The position numbers and the translations under genes are program-made. Positions 61,618-64,000 of a stretch of DNA of 64,000 nucleotides are shown in pieces; the first letter of the stretch is position 1, and the number at the start of each line of letters is the position of its first letter. The DNA comes from Meloidogyne chitwoodi (lineage: Eukaryota > Nematoda > Chromadorea > Rhabditida > Meloidogynidae), in assembly GCA_015183035.1 (NCBI GenBank), contig JACZZP010000014.1:1178001-1242000 (forward strand), given 5' to 3'. The notes beneath the pieces are model-generated. The model was not told the DNA's origin and made no database searches. It worked only from the letters and a program-made list of their open reading frames with translations.

Positions 61618-61905
61618 TTTATTTTTGTTATTTTTATATTTTATTTTTGATTTTTTAATTTTAACAAATTAATATAATTATATTTTTGAACTAAATTTTT
61701 TTTAATTGTAAAAATTCCAAAAATCAATTTTATCATTTTAATTAATTTTATTTTTTAATGTATTTTCTCTCATTTAATAATTTAATAAATCACATACATA
61801 TTTGCATACATATGTTCTTACATAGTAAATATATAAAAGAAGCATTTTTAAAAATTTAATTACAATCTAATTCTAAATACTTCAAAAATTATAAATTGTT
61901 AGGCT

Positions 61906-62795
61906 ATGAGTTCCTTCTATAATTCTTTGCTTCGTCCTGCTGTTCAAATGGCCAGAAATGTAAATACCTATTCTTTTTTATTTTATTCTCTATCATTAAA
62001 CTTCTTTATAGTTTATCTTAAACAATTCCGACGACCAAATCGAACAAATGCGCGAAGACCCAAGTAATGAGAATGACGTGGAACAAGTAGAAGAGGAAGA
62101 CAACAATGATGAGAGTATCCGCAGCGACGAAGCATCTAGCGAGAAAAGTGAAACGAATACCAGCGATTCGGATTTAAGGACCAGCTGTTCGGAAAGTGAG
62201 CGTTCAGAGGAAGATGTTAGCTCAGGAAATGGGCAAACCGGAGGAAATGTTTGTTTAATTTGAATTTTGTTTATTATTAGTAACTAAAAATTGTTTAATG
62301 CTTGTTTTTTCAGAATGATAATGCCACTGCTATCGTTTCGAGTGTGGATGAGCTACCGTCTGGTTTGTATTCATCAAACATAATTAATGAATATAAAATC
62401 TCTTTACAGATTTGCAATCCACACGTTCTGCTCGCGCTCGTTCGCCTCCTATTGGGAATTCTGAAGCCATTACGCCTCCTGGTTTGTATTTATAAATGAT
62501 CATTGAACTAAAAACTATTAATAGATCTGGTTTCTACACGCTCTGCTCGTGAAGTTTCGCCTCCTCGAGGAGATTCTAAAACCAAGAATGCACGAGCGAC
62601 ATCCGATACTAATACGGCTCGTCATCCGCCACCTGCGATGAAACATAAAATGTGGGATAACGAAGAAGACGACGTTGTTACTGCAATGGTCGTTCAGAGG
62701 TAATTGGAGTAAATTAGTAAATTCCTATTTAATTAATATTTTCTCAATTTAGTGAGGAGAACTTATTGGCAAATGTTAGTTCATCCAAATGCTGA
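61906..62795 (+). CDS. Acidic Ser-rich protein with duplicated exon
   Basis: I do not recognise a family. Exons 61906-61959, 62012-62248, 62314-62362, 62410-62481, 62525-62699 and 62753-62795 join in frame to 209 residues. It starts MSSFYNSLLRPAVQMARN, with no clear signal peptide, then a strongly acidic Ser/Glu/Asp region with casein-kinase-2-like sites, then two related segments: DLQSTRSARARSPP and DLVSTRSAREVSPP, each at the start of its own exon, showing tandem exon duplication. Codon use is less A/T-biased (GCG, CGC, GAC, AGC, ACG) than in every neighbour, and Asn homopolymers are absent. It could be a nuclear or effector-type disordered protein, or a younger or transferred gene; the function is unknown. 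Confidence 0.65.
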
Positions 62796-63029
62796 TATGT
62801 TTCTATTGGATCATATGCTTTGTTGCTAATTTATTAGAAGAAAAAATATAAATGTTTGATATTAAAAAATCTTCATATGTTATTCCCACATATGCTCGTA
62901 TTGTTGTATTTATATGTAATAATAATATTGTATTTTAACTTGTTTTGAAGTAAAATAATAAAACAAAAGGTAGGTCTATCCTCATTATCGAATTATTCCA
63001 AACAATATGCTTAAACCCAGTGTTGCCAG

Positions 63030-63287
63030 ATCTGCGGATTTATCCTCATTTTGAGGATTTTAAGAGCGATGAGGTTTTTTTGAAAATGAGGATTTGCGGA
63101 TTTGTGTTGTTTTTTGAGGTTTTTGACATTTTTGGATAGTTTTGATGTTTTTTCAGAAATTTAATTAAAAATTGCTATTTTTGAGTAAATTTTTATCAAC
63201 TAGGGTGCTTTAATTGTCAAAATTTTTCGCCTGCGGCACTAAAAAGGTAATTTTTGTTAACTAGAGTACATTAGATCTCCAAAAATT
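63030..63287. repeat. Short direct and inverted repeats
   Basis: At 63030-63120, TGCGGATTTATCCTCATTTT and AAAATGAGGATTTGCGGATT are related by inversion of CCTCATTTT and direct repetition of TGCGGATTT. At 63185-63287 two units start TAAATTTTTATCAACTAGGG and TAATTTTTGTTAACTAGAG. No gene is seen. Confidence 0.5.
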
Positions 63288-63470
63288 TTCGGGGTCAACC
63301 CAAAAGATCGTCAACCAATTGGTCCAATCACTTAAACAGGAATGTAATAAAACATTCCCTATAGAACCTAGTTTGTGCGGTACCAACTAATTGTAAGATA
63401 TTGACTGATTAGCAATTGGACAAATTTGCGATCTTTTGGGTTTTAATCTTCTGGGTTGGAGCAATTTTTC
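63288..63470. mobile_element. Second copy of the 20-kb foldback family
   Basis: Imperfect palindrome: AACCCAAAAGATCG at the left pairs with CGATCTTTTGGGTT at the right. The interior follows the element at 20054-20252 (CCAATTGGTC(A/C)AATC, CTTAAA, TAATAAAA, AGTTTG, GATTGAC, GCAATTGGACAAATT). Ends are diverged and the target duplication cannot be read, so coordinates are approximate. Confidence 0.6.
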
Positions 63471-63633
63471 GTCTGCGGCTCTTCAAATCACTAACCAAAG
63501 TGAAGGTTAATTATGATTTTTCCTGCACAGAATTTTACTAGATGATAATTTCCAATAATAAATTGTTAAAATCTATATAGTGAAAAATATGAACATTAAT
63601 AAAAAAAAAGTTTCTATTATAATCAGGGTCTCC

Positions 63634-63764
63634 AAAAATATTGACGAAAAAGTGGCAAAATATTGAAAAAATTTAAATAAATATTGATGAAAAAATCTCA
63701 AAATATTGATGAAAATATTGATAAATCTGTGAAATATTGACAAATATTGACGAAAATTTTGATA
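63634..63764. repeat. AATATTGA(C/T)GAAAA minisatellite
   Basis: About eight imperfect units of AAATATTGA(T/C)GAAAA, 12-20 nt apart. The open frame on the minus strand here is only the translation of the repeat. Confidence 0.7.
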
Positions 63765-63919
63765 ATTTGTCATATTTAACCCCTGGTGACATTTTCTAAT
63801 AGTAGAAAATATAAAGTCACATAAAATTACCTAAAGCAGAAATTCTGTGGCTATGTGGAAAAAACAGATCTGTGAATTTTCCCCAGAATTTATTCTCTAA
63901 GATTTTAAGAAAGTTTTCT

Positions 63920-63950
63920 GCAGATTCTGAGGTGTTTCCTCAGAATCTGC
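63920..63950. repeat. Perfect 13-bp hairpin
   Basis: GCAGATTCTGAGG, loop TGTTT, CCTCAGAATCTGC. The flanks repeat related words (GAACACCTCAGAAT, AAACAGAT, TTTTCCC), so it may be the start of a larger inverted element that continues beyond the window. Confidence 0.6.
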
Positions 63951-64000
63951 GAACACCTCAGAATATTATTTCCCACAATTTTATTGAAACAGATTTTCCC

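Larger units (their letters stand above)
59716..61905. other. AT-rich intergenic stretch with repeats
   Basis: 3' flank of the receptor pair and 5' flank of the acidic gene. No exon chain is seen. Apart from the repeats listed separately, TTCCGG words occur at about 60789 and 60810. Confidence 0.45.

Noticed and set aside
63634..63764. CRISPR-like spaced repeat
   Set aside because: Units are short, imperfect and without unique spacers; it is a minisatellite in a eukaryotic genome.
1..64000. tRNA, rRNA or spliced-leader RNA genes
   Set aside because: I looked for GTTCGA-type T-loops with matching stems and for spliced-leader-like sequence and found none convincing; a covariance-model scan would settle this.

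Overview
The window is a piece of a very AT-rich nematode nuclear genome, roughly a fifth to a quarter G+C by eye. The evidence is: multi-exon genes with many short introns (about 40-150 nt) ending in TTTAG, TTCAG or TTTAAAG; AAT-repeat exons coding asparagine runs; and a characteristic gene set (a DES-2/DEG-3 receptor subunit pair in tandem, an EGO-1/RRF-1-class RNA-dependent RNA polymerase, an EGR homologue, a D2-like dopamine receptor). A tylenchid such as Meloidogyne would fit the base composition, but that genus is a guess.

Layout, left to right. 1.5-9.6 kb (+): a small Asn-rich hypothetical gene, then an EGR-family three-zinc-finger transcription factor with a MITE in its first intron. 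10.4-13.2 kb (-): an SLC17-type major facilitator transporter. 14.5-15.2 kb (-): a small acidic protein. 17.1-19.7 kb (-): the splicing factor WBP11, with a foldback element in intron 1. 19.8-21.7 kb: a repeat patch, then two hairpins that look like the nematode miR-240/miR-786 pair, equivalent to the vertebrate miR-193/miR-365 cluster. 22.0-23.2 kb (+): a secreted orphan protein. 27.8-31.3 kb (-): a D2-like dopamine receptor. 36.2-36.9 kb (-): a two-exon orphan. 39.5-40.0 kb: a transposon remnant with 8-bp target duplications. 41.0-47.3 kb (-): a 22-exon cellular RdRP with an intact DLDGD motif. 48.0-50.5 kb (-): an EGF-module membrane protein. 52.7-59.7 kb (+): DES-2-like and DEG-3-like acetylcholine-receptor subunits 380 bp apart, as in the Caenorhabditis des-2/deg-3 operon. 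61.9-62.8 kb (+): an acidic, Ser-rich protein with a duplicated exon and less AT-biased codons. 63.0-64.0 kb: short repeats and a second copy of the 20-kb foldback family.

Exon models were built by hand from splice signals. For the ten recognised or long genes the reading frame closes across every junction, with one exception: an intron of the EGF gene lacks an AG acceptor. Long intergenic tracts (23.7-27.8, 31.3-36.2, 36.9-39.5, 50.5-52.7, 59.7-61.9 kb) are low-complexity A/T with few distinct signals.

The strongest observations are the microRNA cluster, the conserved receptor operon, the complete RdRP, and five foldback elements whose ends and, for most, target-site duplications can be read directly, several of them inside introns of conserved genes.
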